From Treponema sp. UBA4873 (GTDB lineage Bacteria > Spirochaetota > Spirochaetia > Treponematales > Treponemataceae): 64,000 nt of DNA. The stretch covers positions 187,339 through 251,338 of the forward strand of contig DHDP01000018.1 of NCBI GenBank assembly GCA_002399405.1, in the 5' to 3' direction. Under the pieces are notes generated by a model that was not told the origin of the DNA, searched no databases, and saw only the letters and a list, made by a program, of their open reading frames with translations. The translations under genes were made by a program, and so were the position numbers. The first letter of the stretch is position 1; every line of letters starts with the position of its first letter. Shown in pieces: positions 1 to 8,075 of this stretch.

Positions 1-471
1 TACGTATTCGACTGTGTCGGCCGCGGTACGATTCCCGTAGTCGGGAAAACGACGGAAATGCTCAAAGCGCCTTTCCTGTTCAGGAAGAAATTTTTCAGTC
101 TGGAGGAGCGTACGGAAGAGCTGCTTCGGAAAACGGGAACGGGCCGCTGGCTTACGCTGCCGCTGCCGTACAGCGACAACGCGGGATTCATTGCATGCGG
201 AATACCGGCAGTCGCGATAACCATGCTGCCAGAAGATGAGGCCGACAGATACCTTGCTGCATTAATAAAAGAAAAGACGCTTGAACGTTTTGTGAGGAAT
301 CACGAAGTTTCCGACAAAAAAGATGCGGATCGCCTCCGCGGTATGACGCCTCAGACATGGCGCCTGTTTCACACACCGTACGACAACGAGCAGAGCCTGA
401 CGCCGAAAAGTTTTGCGGTTACGGCAAAAATCCTCGACGCACTTGCGGACGAGAAAACTGTTTCTTATTAA
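1..471 (+). CDS. M28-family metallopeptidase, C-terminal part (5' end outside window)
   Basis: The reading frame is open from base 1 and ends with TAA at 469-471, so only the last ~156 residues are present. The fragment has the zinc-aminopeptidase look of family M28: a FDCVGRG segment, then a DNAGFIACGIPAV stretch (the 'hidden/free substrate pocket, GIPav' region), and near the end LFHTPYDN, where the His is the expected last zinc ligand followed by the usual 'TP.D' turn. A closing amphipathic helix (SFAVTAKILDAL) is also typical. The substrate cannot be told from this part. An internal ATG at 58 is in frame but lies within the conserved domain and is unlikely to be the start. Confidence 0.7.
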   Translation, partial: YVFDCVGRGTIPVVGKTTEMLKAPFLFRKKFFSLEERTEELLRKTGTGRWLTLPLPYSDNAGFIACGIPAVAITMLPEDEADRYLAALIKEKTLERFVRNHEVSDKKDADRLRGMTPQTWRLFHTPYDNEQSLTPKSFAVTAKILDALADEKTVSY

Positions 472-486
472 CGGAACGGCTTCGGA

Positions 487-1668
487 TCAAAGCGCAGCGT
501 AAACGACGTTCTTTATGCGGCGCACCGTCGTTGTCGTTCCCGAGTCCGTGAGCTGGGTAAAGAACAGCACGGCGAGATCGTTCGACGGATCTATCATCAT
601 GAATGTACCGAGCCAGCCGTCCCAGCCGTATTCGCCTGCAGCGCCGAACGATTTGCTTAGTCCCGGATCGGTCATGATCCTGAGCAGGTTTGCATATGTG
701 TATCCGGCGAGGTGCGGCAGCTTTGATTCGAACGACTGCTGTAATCCGTCAGGAAGATGCGCTGTTCTCATGAAATTCACCGTACGGTTCTGAAGAACAT
801 GCGAACCGTTGAATGTGCCGTTTCCAAGGAGCATTCGCGCGAACCGCATGTAGTCGTCTATTGTCGAGACGAGTCCGGCGCCTCCCGCTTCGTATGCCGG
901 CGGCTCCTTCATAGAATGCTGCACCCCCAGATTCGAGTCCGTATAAAGTGCAAGCTCTCCGTGTCCTGTATGCTGATACACATGTGCAAGTCTCGTTTGT
1001 TTTTCTTCGGGAACATAAAATCCTGTGTCTTCCATTCCGAGCGGATTGAATATGCGCGTTCTGAAAAAATCTCCGAGCTTCATGCCGGACACTGTTTCAA
1101 CGACGACACCGAGAACGTCGGCGGAAAGACCGTACTGATAATCAGTCCCCGGTTCAAACGCGAGCGGAATTTTTCCGAGCTGCCGGACGAAATCCGAAGT
1201 CGTGACGGGATTCTTCGAATCTATTCCGGCTTTTACATTTTCGATGAGCACCGTCGTCTGTCTTTCGGCTTCGTTCGAGTTTCCTCCGTACGTAAGGCCG
1301 CTCGTCATGTTGAGCAAATCCTGAATTGTCACAGGCTTCGCTGACGGAACGATTCTGCCGTCGTTCGTGCAGTATTTCGGGTTTGAAAACTCCGGAATAA
1401 ATTCTGCAACGTCGTCGAGCAAATCGATTCTGCCTTCCTCAATCAGCATCATGACGGCGGCGGAAGTAATCGGTTTGCTCATCGAATACAGTCGGCAGAT
1501 TGTGTCACGCGAGAATTTTTTTCCGGCTTCTTTATCAGCCATACCGGCTTCCCAGTATCCCTGCTCGTGTCCGCGCTGATAAACGAGACAGCTCGCTCCT
1601 GCCGTATACTGAGTCGAGACGGCATTATTGAGAATTTCCTGTGTGTGGTTTAATTGTTTGTGATCCAT
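487..1668 (-). CDS. Serine hydrolase of the class C beta-lactamase / esterase family
   Basis: The 393-residue protein carries the SxxK catalytic motif as SMSK (Ser62, Lys65) in the context LYSMSKPITSAAVM, the hallmark of class C beta-lactamase-like esterases and D-peptidases. A tyrosine-containing YQYGLSAD segment near residue 177 is the candidate second motif, and a C-terminal GWDGWLGTFMMIDP strand matches the family's closing motif region. No signal peptide is visible, so it is probably cytoplasmic and more likely an esterase than a resistance enzyme. A GATGAGGA Shine-Dalgarno lies about 9 bases before the ATG. It is convergent with the M28 gene. Confidence 0.8.
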   Translation of the reverse strand: MDHKQLNHTQEILNNAVSTQYTAGASCLVYQRGHEQGYWEAGMADKEAGKKFSRDTICRLYSMSKPITSAAVMMLIEEGRIDLLDDVAEFIPEFSNPKYCTNDGRIVPSAKPVTIQDLLNMTSGLTYGGNSNEAERQTTVLIENVKAGIDSKNPVTTSDFVRQLGKIPLAFEPGTDYQYGLSADVLGVVVETVSGMKLGDFFRTRIFNPLGMEDTGFYVPEEKQTRLAHVYQHTGHGELALYTDSNLGVQHSMKEPPAYEAGGAGLVSTIDDYMRFARMLLGNGTFNGSHVLQNRTVNFMRTAHLPDGLQQSFESKLPHLAGYTYANLLRIMTDPGLSKSFGAAGEYGWDGWLGTFMMIDPSNDLAVLFFTQLTDSGTTTTVRRIKNVVYAAL

Positions 1669-1706
1669 CTGCGTTTGTTCCTCATCACTGTTTTTTTGCG
1701 GTACGG

Positions 1707-2342
1707 CTATGCGAATAATCCGAGTTTCTGCAGACCGTCGTAGACGAGCTGGACTGAAAGCCCAGCGAGAATAAGCCCGACGATTTTTTCAAGGACGAAC
1801 AATCCTGTTGTTCCTATTACTTTGACAAGAAGCGATGCGCTGCGGAGGACGAAGTATTCTATTAACAATCCGAGTGCAAGCGCCGTTATAACCATGATGA
1901 AGGTGACGAAATTGAAAGGGGACGAAGCGGTATACAGCATGATAGTCGTAATCATTCCGGGACCGGCGATGAGCGGAATAGCAAGCGGAAACACGGCGAT
2001 CATCGTTGTCTGATCCGTGTCGAGAGTTGAGCGCGGCGTGTGCCGTGCACGGGGTTTGCTCTGAATCATGTCGAGCGCGATCGTAAAAAGAATAATGCCG
2101 CCGGAAATATAAAAGGCTCCCGCGGTAATGCCGAAAAATTTCAGAATAAAATGTCCGAATACGGCAAAAACAAGCAGTACGGCACCCGCTATGACGACGG
2201 CCTCCTTGAGTATGTGCAGCTGCGTTTTACGGTCGTAGGCCGACGCAACTGCAAGAAAAGGCGGCGTATTGCCGAGCGGATCAAGGAGAATAATGAACGT
2301 GAAGAATATCTTCAGGAACTGCGTAAGTATATCTGTGGCCAT
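1707..2342 (-). CDS. MarC/UPF0056-family integral membrane protein
   Basis: A 211-residue protein with about six hydrophobic segments. The N-terminal IILLDPLGNTPPFLA segment is the recognisable MarC signature (DP.GN.P), and a second IPLIAGPGMITTIML segment is the other conserved family motif. Function is unknown in this family; earlier links to multiple antibiotic resistance were not supported. It sits between a serine hydrolase and a MATE exporter on the same strand but has its own promoter: a TATACT box 7 nt before the ATG, with TTGTCC 17 nt further upstream, and no Shine-Dalgarno. That suggests a leaderless transcript. Confidence 0.85.
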   Translation of the reverse strand: MATDILTQFLKIFFTFIILLDPLGNTPPFLAVASAYDRKTQLHILKEAVVIAGAVLLVFAVFGHFILKFFGITAGAFYISGGIILFTIALDMIQSKPRARHTPRSTLDTDQTTMIAVFPLAIPLIAGPGMITTIMLYTASSPFNFVTFIMVITALALGLLIEYFVLRSASLLVKVIGTTGLFVLEKIVGLILAGLSVQLVYDGLQKLGLFA

Positions 2343-2349
2343 GAAAACG

Positions 2350-2378
2350 AGTATAGTGCATGCGGCGCCTCAGGACAA
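2350..2378 (-). promoter_or_regulatory. Promoter of the MarC-family gene, probably leaderless
   Basis: On the minus strand TTGTCC (2373-2378), a 17-nt spacer and TATACT (2350-2355) form a sigma70-type promoter. Only 7 nt separate the -10 box from the ATG at 2342, so transcription would begin at or within a base or two of the start codon. Confidence 0.6.
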
Positions 2379-2384
2379 GTGACG

Positions 2385-3752
2385 TCACTTCTCCATCCCC
2401 TTCTTGATTTTCAGGAACATTCCGAGAGATATGAATATTGCGACCACGTCCGCTACGGGCTGTGCGAAAATGATTCCGTTCAGACCGGCGATTATGCGTC
2501 CTATGAGCAGCATCGGGATAAAGACGAATCCCTGCCTGCTGATCGAGAGAACGAGCGCCGGAACGGCTTTCCCGAACGCCTGAAACGCAAATTCGAAGAC
2601 AAACATGATGCCGAGCACCGGAGCGGAAAGCATGAGTGCGCGGAGCATGGATACGCCCTCCGCAATTACTTCGGTGTTATCGATGAAAACGCCGACAATC
2701 CGGTGCGTAAAAATCAGATAGACTGTCGTGAGAATCGTTCCTGCGGTAACGTTGCATATCATTGTAAAACGCATAACCGATTTCATCCGCGCAAAATTTC
2801 CGGAGGCGTAATTATATCCGACAAGAGGCTGGCTGCCCATTGAAAATCCGAGCTGCACGAAAATGACGAGCATGTTTGCCTTCATTGCGATTCCCATTGC
2901 CGCAACGGCAATGTCGCCGTAGGAGACAAGGAATTTGTTAAGGATGATGTTGCTTGTACTCATGAGAATATTGTTAAGAGAAGCAGGAAGTCCTATTGCT
3001 ATTACACCTGCCAATATTCCGCCGCTCATCATGAAATCCGAGGGATGAAGCGACAGCATCGATTTACCTTTCAGAATATAAACAAGATAGTATGCAACGG
3101 TGAGAATGTTGCCGAGAACTGTCGCGATTGCCGCCCCTCCGACGCCCATGTCGAGAAGACGTATTTGTATCGGACCGAGCGAAAAACTGTGGAGGATGAA
3201 TACCGGATCAAGAATGATGTTTGCGACTGTTCCGAGCATCATTCCGTTCATGGAGACTTTCGCCGCGCCTTCTCCGCGTACGAGACTGCTGAACGCGGTT
3301 GAAAGAACGACTGCCGGTGCGCCCCATGCGATGTATTTCAGATACGTGTGTGCATAGCTGAGTGTGTTGTCGCTCGCACCCGACGCAGTCAGAATGGGGA
3401 CTGCAAAAAAAAGAAATACTGCGCCGCCGATGACGCCCGCTACGATGCCTCCGTAGAAGCTGAACGAGCTGATATGTCTGGCTTTTCCATAATCCTTTTC
3501 CCCGAGAGCACGCGAAAGGAACGTCGAACCGCCTACGCCGAACATGTTCCCCACCGCCATAAGCAGCAGAAAAACGGGAGTCGCTACGGACACGGCAGCT
3601 ACCTTGTTCGGGTCTCCGATTTGTCCGACAAAGAATGTGTCCACCATATTGTACAATACGGTGACCATCATGCTGATAACAGTCGGAACGGCGAGTTTTA
3701 ATACGGCCTTGGGAACAGGTTCGTTTTCAAAAAGAGAAATATTTTGTATCAT
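2385..3752 (-). CDS. MATE-family multidrug/Na+ efflux transporter
   Basis: 455 residues with twelve predicted membrane segments arranged as two similar halves. The N-terminal LAVPTVISMMVTVLYNMVDTFFVG and the VGNMFGVGGSTFLSRALG loop are classic MATE/MepA-type signatures, and AKANMLVIFVQLGFSMGSQPLVGYNYASG is the matching motif of the second half. The likely role is cation-coupled extrusion of drugs or metabolites. It begins 2 bases after the stop codon of the MarR gene, so the pair is one operon and the MarR protein is the obvious candidate repressor, as in many MarR-MATE pairs. Confidence 0.9.
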   Translation of the reverse strand: MIQNISLFENEPVPKAVLKLAVPTVISMMVTVLYNMVDTFFVGQIGDPNKVAAVSVATPVFLLLMAVGNMFGVGGSTFLSRALGEKDYGKARHISSFSFYGGIVAGVIGGAVFLFFAVPILTASGASDNTLSYAHTYLKYIAWGAPAVVLSTAFSSLVRGEGAAKVSMNGMMLGTVANIILDPVFILHSFSLGPIQIRLLDMGVGGAAIATVLGNILTVAYYLVYILKGKSMLSLHPSDFMMSGGILAGVIAIGLPASLNNILMSTSNIILNKFLVSYGDIAVAAMGIAMKANMLVIFVQLGFSMGSQPLVGYNYASGNFARMKSVMRFTMICNVTAGTILTTVYLIFTHRIVGVFIDNTEVIAEGVSMLRALMLSAPVLGIMFVFEFAFQAFGKAVPALVLSISRQGFVFIPMLLIGRIIAGLNGIIFAQPVADVVAIFISLGMFLKIKKGMEK

Positions 3753-3754
3753 GA

Positions 3755-4216
3755 TTATATGGTCTCCAGAGCGCCTTCCCCTGCAAGGTTTTCGAGTATT
3801 TTGTCGAGCAGGGTATTGAGTTGTTTTTTTTCTTTCTCCGACATATTTTTTTGAAGTACCGAATCCATTTTTTCGCGGTGCTTTTTTACCGTTTTCCAGG
3901 TTTTGGAAGCGTCTATAGATGCAGTAACCAGCGTGCAGCGTTTGTCGCCCGGATCAGTTTCCGTGGTGACGAATCCTTTTTTTTCAAGACGACCGACGAT
4001 ACCGATTACAGTCGGATGCGTGAGCCGGAAATAATTTTCGATTGACTTAAGATTCACCGGTTCTCCCCTGCATTCGTCCTCCAGATACGAGAGCAGATTT
4101 ATTTGTGAAAAGGTAAGGCCCAGCGGTTTGAGTTTCGCATCAACTGAATTTATTAAAGCTAAATTTATTAATTTCAGTTTGTATCCGAGCGGTTTATCTT
4201 TATCTATTGGTAGCAT
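3755..4216 (-). CDS. MarR-family transcriptional regulator
   Basis: 153 residues with the winged-helix pattern of MarR proteins: a first helix pair (LINLALINSVDAKLKPLGLT), the FSQINLLSYLE helix, recognition region (KSIENYFRLTHPTVIGIVGRLEKKGFV) and wing with TETDPGDKRCTLVTAS, where the DKR triplet is the standard wing-tip motif. The C-terminal helices for dimerisation follow. The ATG at 4214-4216 lies inside a 22-bp palindrome that overlaps the promoter, pointing to autorepression. No Shine-Dalgarno precedes it. The MATE gene follows after 2 bases. Confidence 0.88.
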   Translation of the reverse strand: MLPIDKDKPLGYKLKLINLALINSVDAKLKPLGLTFSQINLLSYLEDECRGEPVNLKSIENYFRLTHPTVIGIVGRLEKKGFVTTETDPGDKRCTLVTASIDASKTWKTVKKHREKMDSVLQKNMSEKEKKQLNTLLDKILENLAGEGALETI

Positions 4217-4252
4217 GCTACCAATAATAGTAGGATGCTACTGATTAGTCAA
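4205..4252 (-). promoter_or_regulatory. marR-MATE promoter with two palindromic operators
   Basis: Reading the minus strand, TTGACT (4247-4252), a 17-nt spacer and TATTAT (4224-4229) make a good sigma70 promoter; 7 nt later comes the ATG. A perfect 22-bp palindrome (4205-4226, core TTGGTAGCATGCTACCAA) covers the end of the -10 box, the predicted start point and the start codon. A second imperfect copy (4230-4241, GTAGGATGCTAC) fills the spacer. The two dyad centres are 20 bp apart, two helical turns, so MarR dimers would bind the same face and block RNA polymerase. Confidence 0.7.
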
Positions 4253-4709
4253 TGGATAGGGGGATTGACTTTTGTGAAAAAAAATTTGTAAAATTTAACC
4301 GTTCCCGTGCAAAAAACGTATTATGCATAAAAGAACCTGCAATTTTTTAATGAAGAAGAAAGGATTTGATTTACTGCATCTTTCGAAGAGTACGGCAGCG
4401 GAATATGTCCACGAACTTCCGGAAAACATCTTGTGACAAAGAAGCAGCGGGAAACAAACGGTGTGTCTGTGTAAAAGCTGACTGAACCGGGGGGAAATAT
4501 TATGCCGGATATGTGGAAAAATATCACGAAAGACAGGCGCGTATGTTTGACGGCGTGAACAATAACGATATGATGATAACCGTTCGGACTATTCAGCAGG
4601 CATATTATCTTATATATCAGGAACGCGAAAAATCCCGGCTGGCCGGCGGGTGATTCCGTCATCATAAAAAGAACTCAAAATTCAAAAGTAGTGATATACT
4701 TGATTTAGT
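4217..4709 (+). other. 493-bp region with a promoter and short decayed-looking frames
   Basis: Apart from the marR control region, a rightward promoter is visible (TTGACT 4265-4270, 18-nt spacer, TAAAAT 4289-4294). It would transcribe two short open frames: 4323-4436 (37 codons) and a stretch without its own clear start, 4486-4653, that ends at TGA and encodes a plausible helical C-terminus (ending YYLIYQEREKSRLAGG). Neither has a Shine-Dalgarno or a recognisable family. They may be remnants of a decayed gene. The region ends in the histidine kinase promoter. Confidence 0.3.
4692..4709 (+). promoter_or_regulatory. Extended -10 promoter of the histidine kinase gene
   Basis: TG-A-TATACT (4692-4700) is a textbook extended -10 box. 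It ends 9 nt before the ATG at 4710, and no Shine-Dalgarno lies between, so the transcript would have a leader of only about 3 nt. No convincing -35 hexamer is present, as is common for extended -10 promoters. Confidence 0.5.
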
Positions 4710-5945
4710 ATGCGGTCGTCCATGTATTCGAAAAGAGTTATATATTTTCTCCCTGTTGTCAGCTTTCCGGTTTTATTTCAAACAGCGGCGTTCCTCCGCA
4801 TCATAGAAAAAATCGATTGGAATGCTGCTCCTCAGGATCCCATCCTTCAGACTTTTGCAGTCATTTTGGTCATGATGTTCTGCCTTTTGTCGATCTATCT
4901 TATCAGTCAGACGTATGTGCAGGCTTTACTGTTTATAATAAGCATATTATGCAGCTGGTTCATAATACAGGAACTCGGAACAACTGAGCGGATAGGCATC
5001 TATGTGCTTCTGGCGCTTGCTTCTGAAATTCCGATCGTTTTTTCAGATTATCTGGGACTCGTCTGTCTGTGCGTGATGCTTGCCGTTCAGTTTTCAGCAT
5101 TCAGGGAGCATGCGGCCGCGCAGTTCGCAGCGGAAAATATTCCTGTGCGGACGTTTGTTTTTCTTGCCGTTTACAGCAGCCTGCTCGCCGGTTTCGGACT
5201 GCTGTACAGATATCTCGTCAATAAACTTACCGACATGCGTCATGAGGTATCGCGCATGGCGACGGTAATGGACAACATTTCAAACACGAATCTTGAGTAT
5301 CAGAATTATGTTTCAACAGTCGAGCGTTCGGCCGTCGAAAAAGAGCGTCAGCGGATATCGCGCGAGATTCACGACATTATCGGATATACGATGATAAACA
5401 TGCTGATGCTTATTCAGGCCGCACAAACAAGTTCTGATGAGAGGCAGGTGCACGCGCTGCTCGACAAGGCTCAGATGCATTTGGCGGAAAGCGTTGATGA
5501 AGCGAGACTTTCGCTTTACAAACTGCGGGACGAAAAGCTCGATATGCTTCACGGAAAAGAATTGTTTTCCAAATTAACAAAAGCGTTTTCAGAGATTACC
5601 GGGGTAAAAATACTGGCTGATTTCGGGAATCTTCCCGATCATATCAGTGAGGACGCGGAAAAAGTGCTGTTTCGCATGCTGGAAGAGAGTATGACGAATA
5701 CGTTCAAGCACGGAAATGCAAGTTACATAACGATTCATTTTTTGTATAAGGACGATGCGATATCTCTGCGCATTTTTGACAACGGGACAAACAGACTTGC
5801 GCCGGGAATGGAAATAAAGGAGGGAATAGGATTGAGCGGCATGAGGGAACGACTGGAACCGCTGCACGGGACATTGTCGGCGGGGTATGTAAAGGACGGT
5901 TTTCTGCTCTATGCTGTAATTCCCGAACCGGGAGAACAGGGATGA
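4710..5945 (+). CDS. NarL-type sensor histidine kinase, membrane-bound
   Basis: 411 residues. The first ~170 form about six hydrophobic segments with very short loops, so the sensed signal is probably membrane-embedded. A coiled-coil linker (MRHEVSRMATVMDNISNTN) leads to a HisKA_3 dimerisation domain with RQRISREIHDIIGY, the phosphorylated His being near residue 221. The HATPase follows with the N-box EESMTNTFKHG, G1 DNGTN and G2 GIGLSGMRERL. It overlaps the response regulator gene by 4 bases (ATGA), so the two are translationally coupled. The ligand is unknown; the sugar ABC operon immediately downstream is the likeliest target. Confidence 0.88.
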   Translation: MRSSMYSKRVIYFLPVVSFPVLFQTAAFLRIIEKIDWNAAPQDPILQTFAVILVMMFCLLSIYLISQTYVQALLFIISILCSWFIIQELGTTERIGIYVLLALASEIPIVFSDYLGLVCLCVMLAVQFSAFREHAAAQFAAENIPVRTFVFLAVYSSLLAGFGLLYRYLVNKLTDMRHEVSRMATVMDNISNTNLEYQNYVSTVERSAVEKERQRISREIHDIIGYTMINMLMLIQAAQTSSDERQVHALLDKAQMHLAESVDEARLSLYKLRDEKLDMLHGKELFSKLTKAFSEITGVKILADFGNLPDHISEDAEKVLFRMLEESMTNTFKHGNASYITIHFLYKDDAISLRIFDNGTNRLAPGMEIKEGIGLSGMRERLEPLHGTLSAGYVKDGFLLYAVIPEPGEQG

Positions 5946-6646
5946 ATAAACAGAGAGATACAAAACTGCGGCTTCTGCTCGTCGACGACCAATATTTGTT
6001 TTTGGAAAGCCTTAAAATCGTGCTTGAGAATATAGCCGGCGATATTCTGGTTGCGGGAACGGCGGAAAACGGAGAGGAGGCGGTCCGTTTTCTTGAAAGC
6101 ACGGGCGGAGAAAAACCTGTCGATGCTGTACTCATGGATGTCAGAATGGAAGTGATGGACGGCGTTACCGCATCCAGGATAATACATGAAAAATATCCTC
6201 TGGTGCACATTATTATGCTCACGACGTTTGAGGATGATTCGTATGTGCGTGAGGCGATGGTAAACGGAGCAGCCGGATATCTTCTGAAGAATATTGCGCC
6301 GAGAATGCTTGTTTCGGCGGTGCGCGCGGTATGCGACGGCTCCGTGATAATGGATCCGAATGTCGCGGGGTCTCTCCTTCAGGCGCTCTCAGCGAAAAAA
6401 GAAACGGGAAAGGATTTACTTGAAGAGCAGCTCCCCGACTGGTTCTACGAACTGAATACGAAGGAACGGCAGATTATTAAAGAAATGCTGAAAGGGAAAA
6501 ATAATAAGGAAATCGCGTATGACATACACGTGGGGGAACAGACTATCAGAAATTATGTTTCTGCCCTGTACGACAAACTCGGGGTTTCCGACCGCGGAGA
6601 AATGCTTAAAAAAGTCAGGCAGATTCCGGCAGCAAGCTTTTATTGA
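5942..6646 (+). CDS. NarL/FixJ-family response regulator
   Basis: 234 residues: an N-terminal receiver domain (LLLVDDQYLFLESL, with the DD acidic pair; phospho-acceptor Asp near residue 66 in VLMDVRMEVMDG; Thr in MLTTFED; Lys in LLKNIAP) followed by a LuxR-type helix-turn-helix (LNTKERQIIKEMLKGKNNKEIAYDIHVGEQTIRNYVSALYDKLGV). The cognate kinase is the overlapping upstream gene. Two direct repeats AGTACAAAT, 11 bp apart at 6675-6694, lie just downstream of this gene and upstream of the sugar ABC operon, and are candidate binding sites. Confidence 0.92.
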   Translation: MNKQRDTKLRLLLVDDQYLFLESLKIVLENIAGDILVAGTAENGEEAVRFLESTGGEKPVDAVLMDVRMEVMDGVTASRIIHEKYPLVHIIMLTTFEDDSYVREAMVNGAAGYLLKNIAPRMLVSAVRAVCDGSVIMDPNVAGSLLQALSAKKETGKDLLEEQLPDWFYELNTKERQIIKEMLKGKNNKEIAYDIHVGEQTIRNYVSALYDKLGVSDRGEMLKKVRQIPAASFY

Positions 6647-6674
6647 CGAAAAAAACTGCGTTTCAGTTAATGAA

Positions 6675-6694
6675 AGTACAAATAGAGTACAAAT
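6675..6694 (+). repeat. Direct repeats AGTACAAAT upstream of the sugar ABC operon
   Basis: Two copies of AGTACAAAT begin at 6675 and 6686, exactly 11 bp apart, so they present the same face of the helix. A partial third copy (AGTACCAT) starts at 6743. The placement between the response regulator gene and the ABC lipoprotein gene suggests an activator site, but which protein binds is inference. Confidence 0.4.
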
Positions 6695-6764
6695 GTAACT
6701 ACCGGAAATTGCGGTTTACCTTCAGAATAGTATGAAAATAAAGTACCATTTATGGAGGAAGTAC

Positions 6765-8003
6765 ATGAAAAGAGGTGTTTTCATTTTAGCGGCAGCGGCG
6801 GGCCTTTTATCCGCTTTTTCGCTGTTCATGAGCTGCAGCAGAAAAACTGCTGCAGAAACTGTCGTTCTTACTATGGGTTCATGGCGTGCCGACGATGTGA
6901 CGCAGATGAACAATCTCCTTGCAGAATACAAAAAGCTTGTTCCTGATGTCGATATACAGTTCAAGCCGACGAATCCTTCCGATTACAATGCAACGCTTCG
7001 GCTGCAGCTCGACAGCGGCACGGGACCGGACCTCATGTACGCACGTTCGTATGCGACCGGACAGGAATTGTACGAGGCCGGTTTCTTTGCAGACTGCACT
7101 GATATCCCCGGACTGCTCGACAACTTCAGCGCAACAAACCGCGCTCCCTGGACCACAAAAGACGGAAAGATGTTTGCCGTTCCGTTCGCAGCCGTCTCTC
7201 ACGCGGTCTATTACAATAAGGATATTTTTGCGAAGGCGGGCGTTTCCGTACCGCAGACATGGGAGGATTTTCTTGCTCTCTGCAAAACGCTCAAAGACAA
7301 AGGATATACGCCGCTTGCAAACGGAGTAGCAGAGGAGTGGGATATTCTTGAATGCTTCTTCCTCGGAGGCGTGGTTCCCGACTTTGTCGGAGGCTCGTCG
7401 GAACGCATGAAATACGAGAGCGGTGAAAAAAAACTCAACGATGCTGCGTTCGTTTCGGCGTATAAAGCGATGGCGGACGTTGCGAAATACTGTCCGAACG
7501 GATATGAGTCGGTCACATACAACGACAGCCAGGTGCTGTTCAATTCGCAGAAAGCCGTCATGTTTATGGACGGCTCCTGGACGGCCGGCGTCTACAAGGA
7601 TGCGGCGTTCAACTGGGGCCTTTTTGCGCTTCCGGCACCGGAGGGACGTACAACAGGAATCTGCTTCCATCCCGATATGGCTCTTACAATGAATACGAAA
7701 ACCGCACATCCGAAGGAAGCCCGGGCATTCCTTGCATGGCTGTGCACGAAGGAAGGAGCGGCAGTCGCGTCGAAGAATCTTCCCGTCGGCTATTTCCCGA
7801 TGATTAACTTTAACATTACTCTCGACGATCCGCACGCAAATGAATTCCTCGCGCTTAATAATGGCAGAGAGACGGATGCGCGTTTCGTTTGGCCGGCGCT
7901 GATGGATCTGTATTCTCCGATGAATCAGGCCGTGATCGCATGCATGAAAGGTACGATGACGCCGCAGCAGGCCGCGGATTCAGTCGAGGCGAAACGAAAA
8001 TAA
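6765..8003 (+). CDS. Sugar ABC transporter substrate-binding lipoprotein
   Basis: 412 residues. The start at 6765 is chosen because GGAGG (6754-6758) sits 6 nt ahead and the protein then begins with a basic N-terminus, hydrophobic core and lipobox FMSC (Cys24); a frame extension to 6732 lacks these. The mature part is a family 1 extracellular solute-binding protein: LTMGSWRADDVTQMNNLLAEYKK, GTGPDLMYARSY, GKMFAVPFAAVSHAVYYNKDIFAKAG and MDGSWTAG are typical. It delivers a sugar or oligosaccharide to the two permeases that follow. No ATPase gene is present in the operon, so a shared MsmK/MalK-type ATPase encoded elsewhere is expected. Confidence 0.9.
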   Translation: MKRGVFILAAAAGLLSAFSLFMSCSRKTAAETVVLTMGSWRADDVTQMNNLLAEYKKLVPDVDIQFKPTNPSDYNATLRLQLDSGTGPDLMYARSYATGQELYEAGFFADCTDIPGLLDNFSATNRAPWTTKDGKMFAVPFAAVSHAVYYNKDIFAKAGVSVPQTWEDFLALCKTLKDKGYTPLANGVAEEWDILECFFLGGVVPDFVGGSSERMKYESGEKKLNDAAFVSAYKAMADVAKYCPNGYESVTYNDSQVLFNSQKAVMFMDGSWTAGVYKDAAFNWGLFALPAPEGRTTGICFHPDMALTMNTKTAHPKEARAFLAWLCTKEGAAVASKNLPVGYFPMINFNITLDDPHANEFLALNNGRETDARFVWPALMDLYSPMNQAVIACMKGTMTPQQAADSVEAKRK

Positions 8004-8017
8004 TTTTCCGGAATCGT

Positions 8018-8045
8018 TCCCGGCGGACGCGGATGTCCGCCGGGA
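8018..8045. other. Stable intercistronic hairpin after the binding-protein gene
   Basis: An 11-bp perfect stem (8018-8028 with 8035-8045; GTCCGCCGGG arm) and a 6-nt loop lie between the binding-protein gene and the first permease, with no U-tract behind. Such hairpins commonly protect the 3' end of the binding-protein message so it is made in excess of the permeases. Confidence 0.6.
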
Positions 8046-8075
8046 CAGTACGTGTAATAAGGAGAATCATAAAAT

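Noticed and set aside
4321..4665. A 114-codon minus-strand frame in the gap before the histidine kinase
   Set aside because: No Shine-Dalgarno, no promoter on that strand, and no recognisable family.
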